Assembly: GCA_028551475.1 (NCBI GenBank)
Contig: CM052361.1
Coordinates: 11,663,501 to 11,727,500 of the forward strand
Reading direction: 5' to 3'
DNA length: 64,000 nucleotides
Source: Casuarina equisetifolia
Lineage: Eukaryota > Streptophyta > Magnoliopsida > Fagales > Casuarinaceae
Shown piece by piece: positions 12,201-24,091 of the stretch; within the stretch, counting starts at the first letter, position 1, and each line of letters opens with the position of its first letter. A model generated the notes under the pieces. The model saw only the letters and a program-made list of their open reading frames with translations, searched no databases and was not told where the DNA came from. Position numbers and translations under genes: made by a program.

Positions 12201-15200
12201 TCTGTGGAACATTAACATTCATTTTTAGGTATGAAATAATGCTATAACCCATGAAGATGCGCAATCTAAAGTGGAAATGGCAGACTTTCCGCACCTAGTT
12301 TTGCAAACAGTGAAGCTATATCCTCTGAAGCACTCTGCAAATTGGTGCGCAACTCCTTCGCACATTCAATTAAAGAATTTTCTGTTTATGCATTTGACAA
12401 TTGAAGCAGATTTTGTCAATGGAATGGAACGGAATGTGTAGCATGAGGAAGAAGATTGTTTCTGTTGATCTTTCAGTTGACTTACCTGAGTATAGGAGTT
12501 TGGAAATGATAATCTCTTTTTCCTTCAGCATTGACTTGGCTAATCTGTAACTTTCTTCAAGATCAAGCAACGTCTTGTTACTCTTTTCCAGATTTATCTG
12601 AAATAATATAATTTCACTTGACAAATAAGATATGGGTCCTGGAGAGTAGCGAAGAAGAAAAAATAGTACGAATCTTTTTCACCTTACAGTCCATGAGCTC
12701 ACTTTCCAAATCTCGTTTCTGTTCTTGCTCAGCCAAATAGAGATCACGAAATCTATCCACTTGCTGCAGAAAGTAGAAGCCACTTAACAATACAACAATT
12801 ATAGCAGGAAATAATACAAGTAACCAAAGAGATCGTTCTCCAGGGAATCATACCTTCTCACTGAGGTTGAGATCATTCTCCAGTTGCTCTATCTTCTCTT
12901 TACTTGCCTGAAGGGTATTAAAAAGAAATCAGAATTAGGTATAGGAATGAAGAAAACCAGTAAAAGGTTTTAGGTTTCTTTGAACTGTGAATGTCAGCCC
13001 ATAGGATCGATTAAAATTAGGCAATGGTCTAGTTTCAGAATGGGGGCTGAAATAGTGATAATGATTTTAGTCCCAACTAATTGAGGTCAGTTGACGATCT
13101 AAGAGTATCAGCAAAATCTGCAATTTACTACATAGAATGCAGTTGGTAAAAATCTCCTCACCAATCAATAAAGTTGGACTATTAACTGCATCCCTCTCTT
13201 TACATTCTCTTCAGATTATATTTTTCAGTAAGATAAATATCTCAAAAGTTCACCTTCTTTTCAGCTTCTTCCCTGTCAAATCTTTCACGCGGAATATAAA
13301 CACCATTCTTTTCCCTTGCTGCTCGAACATCTGCATTGATATTCAAAAATATGACTATAGCTTTTAAACTTCGTCGCACAAAAAATATAAAAGAGCAAGT
13401 GAATTATCAGACCTTGTTTCATTCTCTCCAGTTCCAGATACAAATCCTTGAGCAATACAGCTTTGGACATTTTCTGGTTGGCCTGGAAAGACAAAGACAA
13501 GCTTCATCATCAGCACCAAATCATGTAGAAATAAACAAATAAAATAGCAAGAAATAAATTAAAGGTAAAGCAAGTAGAAAAAGACCTCAGGTTTGTTTTT
13601 TATGTTTTTGGCACGGCAGGCGTAATCTAATGTGCTTAGAGTTTCTTCCAAGCAATAAGCAGACGGCGAGATTGTAGCAATGATGCAAGTTTTAGTTTTG
13701 CCTCCTAAAGAGTCCCTTAATAGTCTTGTAAGCTTGCTATCCCTGAATAAAGAGTTTGGCAAACATGGTGTTGGAAAAGAATAATATGGAACCCGGCAAC
13801 ATAAAAGAGAGTAGATAAGATATTGAGATGTACCTGTATGGTATATGAGTAGAATGTTCCACAAGGGCATTTATAACGCGGCCTAAGGTGAGTAAGCTTT
13901 TGTTTATTTCCCCTGCTTCTCTTGCACGACCCTGCAAATGAATTTCCCGCTTGATCAAAATATGATAGTCACTCAAAAGGGTAAAACTGAGAAGCTCAGT
14001 TTCTAATAATTACTTCTTCAACTATAGAAATGCTGTCAAAGTCAAAATAACTTTAAAATTGAGGACCATAGTTTCACATTAGCGAGGAGCAATCCTAAAA
14101 TGAAGTTTAAATAATTACCCCCTTTAATTCATAAGCTACTTTTAAGTTGGATTCTGAGTTTTCTAACATAGTATTAGAGTTGAGGTTAATTGACATACTT
14201 TATTTTTATTACCTTTCAGTTGTCACTAATATCAAGATGATGTCTTAATATACAAGAAGGTATTAAGGACCATAATAGCTTTTGGGTTGAATTTTAAACG
14301 TTCTAACAAGGTTATCATGCCTATGGTTAACTAACCCACTTTATGCCCCCACAACCCTCTTGGTTGTTACTAGTATCAAAATGACCTCTCAATATGTAGG
14401 GAGTTTTTAGGACCATAGTCCCACACCAAAGAAGTATAATCTTAAAGTAAAGTTTAAATGAAAAAAATTGTTTCTCCAACTTATGAATTACCTTTTGAGT
14501 TAGAATTTAAACTTTCTAACAAATATAAAAGAGAAAACGTTGGTTTAAATAAAAAGCATGCCACCTCCCCCCAACTTCAACTTGTTCGAATCGAAAGGTA
14601 AATTACCTTCGTTTTGGTTTTGGAAACAGATCTAATAATTTACACAATTACTGTAAGGAAAAAAAATATATCATCATACCTCCCGTGCACCTGAGCGAGA
14701 TATATTCTCTGATCCTGCCAAATCAACAAGATTAAGCTTTCCACATTTGATTAGCTCCACATCACCAGTAGCTGCTTCCTTTATATGGACAGTGATTGTG
14801 AAGATAGAATGAGATCGGCTGAAAAAAATAAATTAATTAATTAATAATTTAGGGAATCTTCATTTCTTTCAATAGAACATCTTTAGTGGGCGAGGTGAAC
14901 TAAGTAACAATAAACAGATAACTAAAAATTTGAAACAGAACAAAGAAAAAAAAACCTGCTGTGCTTATTTAACAAGGTTTCCGCTGTACGCCTTTTGGCT
15001 GCCCCTTGTTCCAAGAGACTATGAATTTCATTCACACTATATACTGCTTCTTCTTCAAGGCCTCTAACAACTACACAACCCTTTCCATCCTCCATCAAGG
15101 AAATAGGTTTCTTTTGTCTATCTTCCATTGATCTTGAATTGTCTTCAGGAGCCAGTAAATCTGTTATTTCTTCATTGTACAGCTCCAAAAATGTTACTTT

Positions 15201-16761
15201 CACGCTATAGTCAGCGTTTTGAGCCTCCAGCATATCAAAAATTTGACGAACAGCCCGTGGAATAACTCCGGCCTCGGCAGTCAAATCCCCACCCTGTAAA
15301 TCACAGAATGACTCATATTCTGCCATCATTTAAACAAAAAAACACGTTCAAAAATGTCCAATCTATACCTTGTTTCTCATCCCTCCCTCCATAGTATATG
15401 TTTTACCAGTCCCTGTCTGTCCATAGGCAAAGACAGTGCAGTTGAATCCTTCAAGAACTTCATTAACAATTGGGACAATTGCTTGGTCATATATTGATCT
15501 TTGCTGTGCTTTGGGCCCAAAAACCTAGCATTTGTAACAAGAGAGAAAAAGAATTTTATATTTAAAATCCTAACCACCTCTAAAGCCAAGGAGGCAACAT
15601 ATATCATAATAGGTAGAAGCTTACCTTGTCGAAGGTGAAAACTCTATCTACTTGCTTGTTAGCAAGATTTTGCAGAACAGATACTTCTCTTTTATGTTCA
15701 TTACATGATATCACCCTCGGCACATTCAACCTTTGCTCATCATCACTTAAAGGCCTGGCGTTGGAATCAAATCAAATAGAGCAATAAGTGGATCTTGCAA
15801 ATACTTGAATTCCCTTAAACCAAAAGATAGAATAGCCAAGAAAAGCATCAAAATGACAGCTAACCAGTTCATGGTTATTATACTGGCTCCTAAACTATTA
15901 TCTTTTGTTTAACTGTACATTTCTCGCGTTTTTACCTAGGCCCCATAAAAATTATATACATGATTTCCAACACAGAGCCAGACTTTAACATTCTATGACG
16001 TATTAACATCACAGTCCTCTGTTATGACAATAATGTATGCACATTCTCAAACTACAGAACCTCAACAAAACAACTACGCAAAGACAAACAAATACATGGT
16101 CTCTCATGCCAGAGACCTTGTCTTCCGTTGCCAACATGTGAGAACTTCCATAGCATGGATTTCCAGTTGTAAAATTATCATAGTTCACTTCAGAAATCAC
16201 CTCATGGAGCCATTAGTGTCATCTTCAACCTATGGTTGTCAATATCATTAATACTTAGTTTTCACAAATAAAGAAAATCCAATTTTAGTTCTCCTCCAAT
16301 ATCAAACACCGACAACCTACTCTTGAAGATTGCGAGCCGCGAAGTTAATTTATTTTTATCAGATAAACTATTCATAGGTGAAATGAGGCACTCTATGTAC
16401 TACAGTTCAACTAGTCCTCACCCATATATAGGGACCAAAATCGCCATTAGCATTAGGACTCATTGGTCAAATACAAATGGTACGACAAGAGAATAACAAT
16501 CGTCATTGTGAAACGGAAAATCAGTGTTAAACCTTAACCTTGAAAAAATGGTCTCAGAAAATCATAACTCACATTAAACACCCACCTGCATCTAAGCAGA
16601 ACTTGCACATTGGTCTCTTTATCCCTGTCCTGACGGTTAGAGTTCCAGTCCAACACTCTTGGCTCCGCTCGCCGCCGTTCTGGACGAGGCGTAAGAAAAG
16701 GATGTGGAGACGGTGTCAACCCCAATCCCACTTTCTTTGATTGATCGGGAGTGAGTGACAT
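9245..16761 (-). CDS. KIN5B: Kinesin-5 (BimC/KRP125 class) motor protein, 23 exons
   Basis: Plus-end-directed tetrameric kinesin that slides antiparallel microtubules in spindle and phragmoplast. Exons in transcript order: 16586-16761, 15625-15754, 15369-15524, 14956-15293, 14680-14818, 13834-13931, 13586-13742, 13413-13482, 13254-13330, 12854-12907, 12683-12763, 12486-12597, 12295-12381, 12026-12201, 11778-11939, 11570-11677, 11306-11464, 11144-11227, 10844-11049, 10151-10252, 9948-10057, 9716-9867, 9245-9457. They sum to 1049 codons (1048 aa), close to other plant kinesin-5s. Visible motor motifs are the P-loop GQTGTGKT (137-144), switch I NKHSSRSHSIF (about 263-273) and switch II DLAGSE (299-304). 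A long coiled-coil-rich stalk follows. The C-terminus contains [12 protein letters not shown] and ends KPFADVN, resembling KIN5B rather than the usual BimC box with RTPAFEEL. Adjacency to a ZAT11-like gene, as at At2g37420/37430, supports KIN5B. Confidence 0.92.
14061..14521. repeat. Palindromically ordered diverged direct repeats in a KIN5B intron
   Basis: The long KIN5B intron between exons 5 and 6 (13932-14679) holds two repeat modules in the order X-Y-x-Y-X. X (14061-14167 and 14410-14521) begins GGACCATAGT and ends TTTCTAACA. A short x copy lies at about 14267-14309. Y (about 14168-14266 and 14310-14409) contains ACTTTAT, a TTG(T)TACTA-like stretch and ATCAA(A/G)ATGA. All copies are in the same orientation. 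They look like remains of a dispersed noncoding repeat that expanded locally. Family unknown to me. Confidence 0.6.
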
Positions 16762-17174
16762 GTTCTTGACTAATTACGATCTGAAATGATCAGAAGCACA
16801 AAATTTACCCTAATCGGCTTGTTGTAAACCAAAAAAAAAAAAGAAAAAATTATGATACATTTCAATGCGTCGAAGAAATAAATACAAAAATCATTCCAAT
16901 TACGGCATTAAAAAACAAGTAAAACAAGTCATTCTGTTCTCCCGTATGGTTCACTTCCGGTGAGGGTTATTTTTTCTCTTTTGTTTCCAGTTGTTTTAAT
17001 TTGTTTTGGTTTTCCTTACTTTTCTTCTGATTTTCATATAAACCAAACAGAATGTAGTTCCAGGACAGACCTTAGTTTCTTCCAAGAAAAAAGAAAAAGA
17101 GGCACTTACACAGTGTTCGCCGGAGAAAAAGGATTCCGATCAAAACCCTGACTGATCGGAGAATCAGACGAAAT

Positions 17175-17354
17175 AACGGAACGAAAGGAGCTTTTAGTTT
17201 CTGCTTTTGTTTGGTTCTCTTTTCTGAGACGAGAAAACTCGGAGGATGCTTTCAAAATGAATCTTCAACGGCTACTTGGACAACTTTGTAGAGGAAGACA
17301 GCCGTTGGGACACGCCGAGGCTCCATGCCTTTTTTTGAAAATGTAGGGCCCGTT
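17175..17354 (-). promoter_or_regulatory. Cluster of MSA-type AACGG cores upstream of KIN5B
   Basis: Four AACGG cores occur in 180 bases: 17175-17179 and 17267-17271 as AACGG, 17302-17306 and 17350-17354 as CCGTT. The second reads TTCAACGGCTA and the third, on the other strand, CCCAACGGCTG. Both are near matches to the mitosis-specific activator consensus YCYAACGGYYA bound by MYB3R factors. They lie about 410-590 bases before the KIN5B ATG. Plant G2/M genes, including mitotic kinesins, are commonly controlled this way, so the cluster fits the gene. The true transcription start is not visible. Confidence 0.5.
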
Positions 17355-19022
17355 GGCAAATTTTTCAAATGGAGCGCGTAGGGGAGGACGTCCAAGTTGT
17401 GCTTTGGGAGACGAGAAAGTGATAAGCGCAGAACTTGGCAGCGTCTTGGAAATATATAATTGAAAATTTATTTATTTGATCATTAAGGTAACACCTGTTT
17501 CAGTTCCAACCAAACTCGAGTTTAAAAACCTCTGTTCCACAGGTTATTCTTGGATCTTGGAAGGACATTCATTTGAATCAAGGAGTCAATTATTTGTAGA
17601 GTTTTTTTTAATGGTTTCTTTTTGTAACTTCATCCCCGTCTAGTCGGCCCATTGGATCTTCAGCGAGTTGAAGCTTCCCCGTCTAGTTTTTTTAATGGTT
17701 GTCACAGATCTATTTCTCGGCGGCCCTCGTTCTTAAAACCAGCCCGTGATCCATTCTGGTGGTCGATGGGATTCTATTTCGCCTCTCACCATCAATCATA
17801 GAGATCTCTCGGACTGGCAGATTGCTGTCTTCATCAGGGACGTTTTACCAATTTTACCACAATCGTTATAGGTCAACAATCCTCTTAAAAGGCTATATTC
17901 CCATTTCCTCATGAACGAATTTTGAGCATTGATCCATAATGGAGAAGACCCCCTTGCTGTTATATTCCTCTTCCTTATGCCAATAGGAAAAAGCATAGGT
18001 GAGGTTTTGATATCAAAACCCAACGGTCTAAGTAAAATTTAGTCATGAAGTGTTTTCTCCATCAATGGATCATGCTTGAGTTTCTTGTTTCATAGTGGGA
18101 AAACAAGCAAAATAACGAAAAGTTGATCAACATCAATCACAGTTGGTCTACAATTATAGATTAGTACGAACCACGCCAAACCAATAAGAAAAATACTAGT
18201 CACTCTGCAATAATTATGTTTCGCCCTTGAAAATGTCGTAGAGCCGGCGTTAAACGGGGCGGGATGCAGGACAAAGGTAACCAACCAGTAAGCCGAAAGT
18301 TGGAAGTGTTTGCGCCATCACAACGGTGCATTGCAATATCAGGCTCAGAGTCACAGCTTTATACCATACAGAGGGTGAAATTGCCGTGGATGATTGACCC
18401 GCAGCTGGTCCGAAGAGCTTATATTATGGGGTTAAAGCATTTAAGCATATTCCTTTCAAACAGTGCTAACATGATTTTTTGATACAAACGCTACTGTAGA
18501 ATCCTCAAGTGAAATCAAAATTTTTCAAATCCAATTACCTCATCCCCATTCAATGCAGGAAACTCACTAAACATTGCTTACCTTGGTGCTTTTTTTTTCT
18601 TCTTCTTTTAATTTGGCTATGATGATCTACAGTTATACTCGCTTGATTTCCAAGGAAAGAGTTTCTCATAAAAATAACAAAAGATGATGTACAAGATTTA
18701 TGCTTTAAGGAATCGATTTCCTTTCTCACATCTTAAGAATATGAGCCTCGAACATCACCAATATCTACCATGGCCTGTCGCGCTGAGGCCAAACTACAGG
18801 AGATGGTTATTCCCACCCTATGAAAGATGAATCAATGACTCATGGTTTGATTCCCCGTCAAGTCTGATACACAAATAGCACAAGAGAGGAAGTTCAACCT
18901 CGGGGGATTTATTGACATGTAGCTAAAGAAACATACCAAAAATGTTCTAACTTATGCAAGGCTGACTCTTGAAATCTAGAAATTCTTCTCCTCTAATAGA
19001 AAATATTTTAGTCCAGATCATA
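17355..19022. other. Intergenic between KIN5B promoter and DAPF 3' end
   Basis: No coding frame with recognisable similarity, no repeat and no RNA gene seen. The interval separates the KIN5B promoter from the 3' flank of DAPF, both genes being on the minus strand. Confidence 0.55.
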
Positions 19023-22000
19023 TCATAGAGTTACATATCCATAAAACACTGCTTCGGCTGGGCCAGTCATATACACATGATTGTCTTCCTCCCTCCATTC
19101 GATCTGTAATGGCCCTCCAGGTAGCTCAACCGTGCAGGTCTACATTAACGGGGAAAATAATTAGAATCAAACTATTAGAATTACTAAGTAACAGCAAACG
19201 TAGAGCAGTAGAGGTAATTTGGAAACCATGAGAAAAGGGTACAGTACCCTTTTTGGTTGTAGCCTATGAAACCAGAGACCCATCATTCAAATTGAATCAA
19301 CACCAAGAATTGATAATTATAGAAAATTCCAACAAGTGAATAAGGATCTCACGCTTCTAACAAAGTATACTCAAACATGATGATATGGTTATCTAGATAA
19401 ATGCTCAAGCCCAAGCAAATCAGACATGGTATAAATTAATTTATTGCGGTTTAAACACACCAGCTAAGAATTATCATGCGTATGTGGTTTTATTTAGTGC
19501 TTGTGTAAATAGTATACTTACCCTTCCAGCACGACCTTCCAGAACTGCTGCAACAACAGTTGCACAAGCTCCAGTTCCACAGGCTAGTGTTGCTCCTAAA
19601 ATTGACAGTGACTGAGTTTAACTTTCCAATCAAACAACAATCGACTCGGTGATTTAGACCTACATTCACTTTTCCAAGATATCATGATAAGAACTAACCT
19701 GCCCCACGCTCCCAGACACGCATTTTTAGGTGTGATGGGGAGAATACTTGCACAAATTCTGCCAATCAAATAAGAAGGAATTCGATGATCACAAAATTAG
19801 GTCTTCAAACAATATAATTATGAGAAAGAACACCACGAAGGGCTCAGAACAAGATTTTCAAAAGCAGGTATTTGATTTACATTAAAAGGCATGACCAACC
19901 TCGAAAAAGGCATGCTATGTTGGATTACCACACAGTTAAGTAAGCAGTAGGGAAGAAGCAAGGAAGTTTCATACGTAGAATTTTCATTCCACACAAATAT
20001 ATATTCATGTATATATATGTACAAAGCATGTTAAACCAAAGAAACCTTATTGTCATTCCACACATTTTATTTACACCTTTAAAAAAAATTGCTATCAGAT
20101 GTTGCAGACCCATTACACTTTATCTCAAAGCACCATAAGAAGCATTACATTTTGTCTTTAAAAAAAAAAAAAGCGACATAAACTGGAAAGGATAAAAACA
20201 TTTTTTTTCTGTATGTTTGCAAAAAGGAAGTCCAAAACCTTAAGCAACAAATAAATAAACACATGAGAAAAGGCAGAAACACACTAGATTCCTAAAAGTA
20301 AACTGAATCTGAGAATGAATCGACTCTTTCAATACCATTAAGTGAATCGAGAACTAAATACAAAAATCTTGAGTCCCCACCTAAATCATGCATACCTACA
20401 AATTGCTAGTGATGCTTTCCGGATGAACTATACTATTTTGCATAGGATTTATCTTATCGCTTCTTCCAGAGTTGCATCATAATTCGCAATTTAGAAGTCT
20501 CCCAACAACAATAAACAGATATACTAGTGTTTGATTTTGCAAGTACATTTACGTTTAAGAAGGAAAAACTATGTTGAGAATCAATGCAGATTCTGGATCA
20601 ATTTAGCTCAAAACAGCCAAGAAATTGAGATAATTGTCAATCATCTATGTCCTTGAGGAACATAGAAGAAGGACTTGAAACACAAATACACAGGGAAAGG
20701 CTCCAGCCGGCCATTTATGAACACAAATCCATCTACTAGTTTTAAACTTGTATAGAAATAAAAGGATAATGAACCAGGAAAATCCAGTCATCTCCACAGA
20801 TTGAAAATTTAACCTGTGTTAGTTCGTGCTGGGAACATCGCATGATGCTCAAACTTTGGACCAATTTCAGCTAACTTTAGTTCATCAACCTGTAAATTCT
20901 GTTTGATCAAAAGCATAAAGAAAAAGATTCAAAATCAGTAGAGACTATATTGAGTGGAAAAGCGTCTCAACAAGGGGACTGGCAGACAAAGCTCCAAAGT
21001 TAATGTAATAATAGAGTTCACAATATCCTACCATTGCTTGACAACTAAATGTCAAACCTACTTATATATAGGGGTACATTTGATACTTGACAACTAAATC
21101 ACAGAAAGCTTAGATAATATCCATTCATTGAATCACCAACATATCAAAATCAAAGCTTTCACTATTGCTCAAAAGTATTTTTGCTCATCTAAAATAAAGT
21201 AAAACCTAAAAATTCACATTATGACCTGATTACTAAAGGTGGGTTGGGGTTGACATAGGAATTAAATTCTATTCTTAAGGGAAGAATAAACATCAGTATC
21301 TAGATTCCGCAATATTCTGTCCCAAAACTCTTTCCCTTTTTCCGGTGCTCCCCCTTTTATTATTATTATTTTTTTTTTTTTTTTGGTTTCCCTTTTCTTT
21401 TTTTTTTTTGGTGGGGGGGAGGGGGTGTTGGATGGTCAGGTAAGGGTGGTTGTTGTATGGATATACATTCCCAGAATAAAAAATCAGCACAACTTTTGAC
21501 TTGATAACAGATGTGCTTTCCTCCGCCACATCATATTTATTTCAAGTAAGCACATGCTCAAAGAAGTGTTAAAAGCACTTAATTCAAAGCAAATGCAACA
21601 TGGAGCTTCTAAATGAAGCCAGATTGAAAGTCATAACTTATTCTTTTAGCAGTCCACAATGCATACCTGGTCTTCTTTTGTACCAAAAACCATGCAGTGT
21701 GGGTTTCCCATACCAACACAGGTAACATTCCAGGTTACTCCATCTACATCTAGCTCTGCCTTGACAACAGCTTGACCTTTATTTGCAGGTAAAGTTGTAG
21801 GTATGTCAGATGCTTTAAGTATGGGTTCTCCCATATCAACTCTAACCTGAAATTGTGAAGACCAATTTTAGTTTGAAAAATAATACCGTATACCAGAGTA
21901 GGTTATTTGTCGATAACTACAAAAGGTTTCTGCATAACACATGGTCAAAGGACTGCTGTGAAGGATCAAGCAGGGCAACAATATGCTTCAAGTAATTCTG

Positions 22001-23156
22001 ACAGATCATAAAGCAAACAAGCATCATATTTTTAATGCCTGGAAAGCACCTCCCAGATCCAAGGTCACATAGACTGCAACATCGAGTGTCCAGAATGATA
22101 TACCTGTCCATCATCCTGAATTTCTGGCACAATTAAACCGGCACCTGTGTGTAGTGTGAAACTGCAGCGATATGAATGACCAGGCATTGTCAGCCAAAGT
22201 TAAAATACTTCACGAGCGTGCAAACTGAAACACTGTATTTGAACCTAAGCTATAAGCACTGACAAGCCACTTGTACACGTATAAAAAGAAAGAAAAGAAA
22301 AGAAGAAACACAATATACATTCAAAGAATCAATACCAAACCATACCTTCGCTTCCCCTCCAAATTCTCAAGCTCGGCAATGAATTTGGCAAAGCATCTCA
22401 CTCCATTACCACACATCTAAAAAAACGAAACAGAATCATCAACATGTGACATTGTACCAAAAAATCAGACTCAGAAAGAACGGTCTTTTAGTGTTATTCA
22501 AGCTCACAAGTGTCTAGAAAAATATCAACACGTGACATTTCACCAATTGTGGAAACAATCACCTCTGGCTCGCTACCATCGGAATTGAAAATCCTCATCG
22601 TATAATCAGCCCCATTGATGCCGGGCATTGCGAAAATCACTCCATCAGCACCAATGCCAAAGTTCCGATCACACAGCTTCACCGCTTGTTCCGGAGTGAC
22701 CCTGGGCTCCGAAGAATCCCTATTATCTACCTGTTCGAATTCGTGACCAAAATTATAACCAATGCCATTTTCTTAAGAGAATAAAAAATTATTTCTACTC
22801 CAACGGAGCATTTCAGTCATCGCTTTTTTCTTTTCTCTCTTCTAAATTTTGCAGTCCAATCACAGAAGAATTACCAAAATGAAGTCGTTCCCGAGGCCAT
22901 GATACTTTACGAAGTGGAGAAATCCACTCTCTCTTCGGTCCAGAAACGATGCCTGAGAGGAGGCTTTCTCGGGAGCTCGGATGCTCATGGAGGGAGATGC
23001 CGAAATACGAAAGCTAGGGCATGCGTGAGTGCTACCTTTCCTTACAAAACTGATTTGACAAGTAGAGGAATATGAAAAAAGAGATCGAAGTGGATTAGGT
23101 AAGGTGAAAGAACAGCGAGTACGGGATGCAAGAGGCAGGGATGTGGCGGCGGCCAT
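19023..23156 (-). CDS. DAPF: Diaminopimelate epimerase, chloroplast precursor, 9 exons
   Basis: Converts LL- to meso-diaminopimelate, the penultimate step of lysine synthesis in plastids, by a cofactor-free two-cysteine mechanism. Exons in order: 22875-23156, 22563-22730, 22346-22416, 22104-22161, 21667-21846, 20814-20898, 19699-19758, 19522-19595, 19023-19139; total 365 codons, 364 aa, matching plant DAPF length. The N-terminus ([15 protein letters not shown]...) is Ser/Arg-rich and looks like a transit peptide; the mature enzyme starts near [13 protein letters not shown]. Both catalytic cysteines are present: C152 in MCGNG and C307 in ACGTGAC. Other family blocks are [23 protein letters not shown] and the C-terminal [11 protein letters not shown]. 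The ATG at 23154-23156 is used; the upstream in-frame TTG at 23160 is not a plausible start. In Arabidopsis DAPF (At3g53580) is adjacent to AFC1, which is also in this window. Confidence 0.95.
21356..21410. repeat. Poly-T/TTA low-complexity tract in DAPF intron 5
   Basis: A run of TTA units merges into long thymidine tracts inside the intron between DAPF exons 5 and 6. It is followed by a G-rich stretch. On the coding strand it is an A-rich tract, so it is simple sequence and not a polypyrimidine splice signal. Confidence 0.7.
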
Positions 23157-24091
23157 GATCAAGGGCTCGGGAAGCAGCTACTTTCAATTTCTCTTCTCCC
23201 TCTCGGTAGGTAAAGCCAAGCTGAGTCCCACTGTTCCCGAGCATCCCGTCGCCAAGACAATTTTTGTTCCAATTTACGCTGAAGTGTCGGAGACCCTCCC
23301 GCCCTCCAAGGCAAGTTTTTAATCCCGGAATTATGATATATTTGATTTAATAGCAAAGTCGATATCTCGGGCCACACAATATATGTGAAAATTTTGAGCC
23401 CAAGGTCAAAACTTGACTTGGATTTTGGGCCTTCGGCCTGAGTTGAACTTCACCTCTATGTCAGTCCAACATAGCAGTTTCTTTGGACTAGAATGTGGGC
23501 TGCACAGACCGAGAAAGAATTTAAAGCTTGGACATCGAGCAGACCCGAAATCAACAACCTAAAATTTTTTGTGAAATTCTCTAAAATTTTCTATCCCCCT
23601 CACTAATAAAAAAAAAATAGAAGCCCTGAAAACCTAAAAAGTGTCAAAATAAAAGAACCAGATATTCATAGTTTTCTTTTTGATTATTTTTATATTTTAT
23701 TTAGTATTTTATTTGCAACAAGTCAAAGAAGAAAAGAATTGAAGGCCCTTTGGTCGGTCCAACTTTGCAACCATCGTTTTCTTGATAGCAGTTTTAGCAT
23801 TCTTCCCTCACCAACTCCCGCTTTTTCTAGATTTTCTTCCGCCAGACTTTCCCGAGTCGCGCAAAGTGGCTGCAAGTGGACAGACGTCTACTAGATGGAT
23901 TTGACTATTGTTGGGTCCGTTCTTGTCAAGTGCACTAGTGGCCTTGAATTAATCAACACTCTCCGGGATATATCTAAGGAACCCAAAAATTGTTGCAGAA
24001 GTTGACAAATATGTTCAATTTTGCGTCATGGAAGCAACACTACGCAGGAAACTAATAGTACCCTTTCTTATACAAGAACAGAAGGAAGTGA
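23157..24091. other. DAPF promoter side and F-box 3' flank
   Basis: The region upstream of DAPF includes TGGGCC at about 23426 and other GGGCT/GCCCA variants near 23400 and 23498. These resemble site II elements common in promoters of housekeeping plant genes. No additional coding sequence is recognised. Confidence 0.4.
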
